Assembly (NCBI GenBank): GCA_030453005.1
Contig: JAKDLE010000178.1
Span: 1 to 6,412, forward strand
Direction: 5' to 3'
Origin: Pseudonocardia sp.
GTDB taxonomy: Bacteria > Actinomycetota > Actinomycetes > Mycobacteriales > Pseudonocardiaceae
Length of the DNA: 6,412 nt
A program made the translations under genes and the position numbers. Under the pieces are notes generated by a model that was given only the letters and a program-made list of their open reading frames with translations, did no database searches and was not told the DNA's origin. Numbering within the stretch: the first letter of the stretch is position 1; every line of letters begins with the position of its first letter. Positions 6,336 to 6,412 of this stretch are shown piece after piece.

Positions 6336-6342
6336 AAGGAGG
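6336..6342 (+). promoter_or_regulatory. Near-perfect ribosome binding site (AAGGAGG)
   Basis: AAGGAGG ends four bases before ATG 6347. It is by far the strongest Shine-Dalgarno sequence in the window and fixes the start of the truncated gene at the right edge. Confidence 0.8.
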
Positions 6343-6346
6343 TGCC

Positions 6347-6412
6347 ATGACGATCGAATCGTACCTGACCCCGCTGCTGACCGCACGAGAGACCGCGCGG
6401 TACCTCAAGATG
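6347..6412 (+). CDS. N-terminus of an excisionase-like helix-turn-helix protein, cut by the window end
   Basis: Only 22 codons are visible, ending LLTARETARYLKM at residues 10-22. LLT-xE-AxYL is the opening of the small MerR-like helix-turn-helix domain (excisionase/HTH_17 type) found in Xis proteins and in small regulators of integrative elements. These bind DNA beside attachment sites and steer the partner recombinase toward excision. The ATG is set by the strong AAGGAGG just before it. The usual member is 60-80 residues long and is often followed by a tyrosine integrase gene, which would lie beyond this window. With so few residues it could equally be a non-Xis regulator of the same fold. 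Confidence 0.65.
   Translation, partial: MTIESYLTPLLTARETARYLKM

Noticed and set aside
6150..6386. Minus-strand frame of 78 codons at the right end
   Set aside because: It overlaps the strong ribosome site and start of the excisionase-like gene and shows no recognisable domain.
1..6412. CRISPR arrays, tRNA or rRNA genes, insertion-sequence terminal repeats
   Set aside because: I looked for regularly spaced repeats, TTCGA-type T-loops with paired arms, and matching inverted ends around the recombinase. None was found by eye.

Overview
The window is very GC-rich DNA with actinomycete-style codon use: third codon positions are almost all G or C, and GTG and TTG starts occur. Its recognisable proteins (a large serine recombinase with a GRPPYGYRL motif, a primase-helicase, a DUF433 antitoxin and a SEC-C protein) belong to families I know from Actinomycetota such as Streptomyces, Frankia and Pseudonocardiales. 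No rRNA, tRNA or other taxon marker is present, so a genus cannot be named. The content suits an accessory or mobile region: a recombinase, an excisionase-like start, a toxin-antitoxin relic and several broken genes.

Left part (1-4030). A possible plus-strand gene tail (ending at 107) overlaps a cluster of hairpins (31-91) and converges on a minus-strand operon. Read in its own direction, that operon holds a short possible gene remnant (4024-3899), a two-domain primase-helicase (3866-1531) and an intact large serine recombinase (1501-143). The primase-helicase is split by a one-base frameshift at 3325-3328. Its first part is an archaeo-eukaryotic primase (AEP) domain and its second a DECH-box superfamily 2 helicase. 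Together they match one protein of about 778 residues of the type I recall from 'TOTE' conflict systems. The recombinase starts only 29 bases after the helicase stop.

Right part (4100-6412), plus strand. A divergently transcribed, intact DUF433-type antitoxin is followed 7 bases later by the start of its expected PIN-like toxin. That toxin keeps only its two ends. Next come an unrecognised coding-like remnant (5024-5164), a frameshifted conserved helical protein (5140-5698) and, directly abutting it (TGAGTG), a frameshifted SEC-C zinc-motif protein (5699-6126). A gap of 220 bases leads to the first 22 codons of an excisionase-like helix-turn-helix protein with a near-perfect ribosome binding site, cut by the window edge.

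Three of the breaks are single-base changes in short homopolymers (CCCC, AAA, CCCCC). They may be real decay or assembly errors. The toxin's internal loss cannot be a simple sequencing error. The picture is of a mobile or defence island in which the recombinase and antitoxin remain open while their neighbours are damaged.
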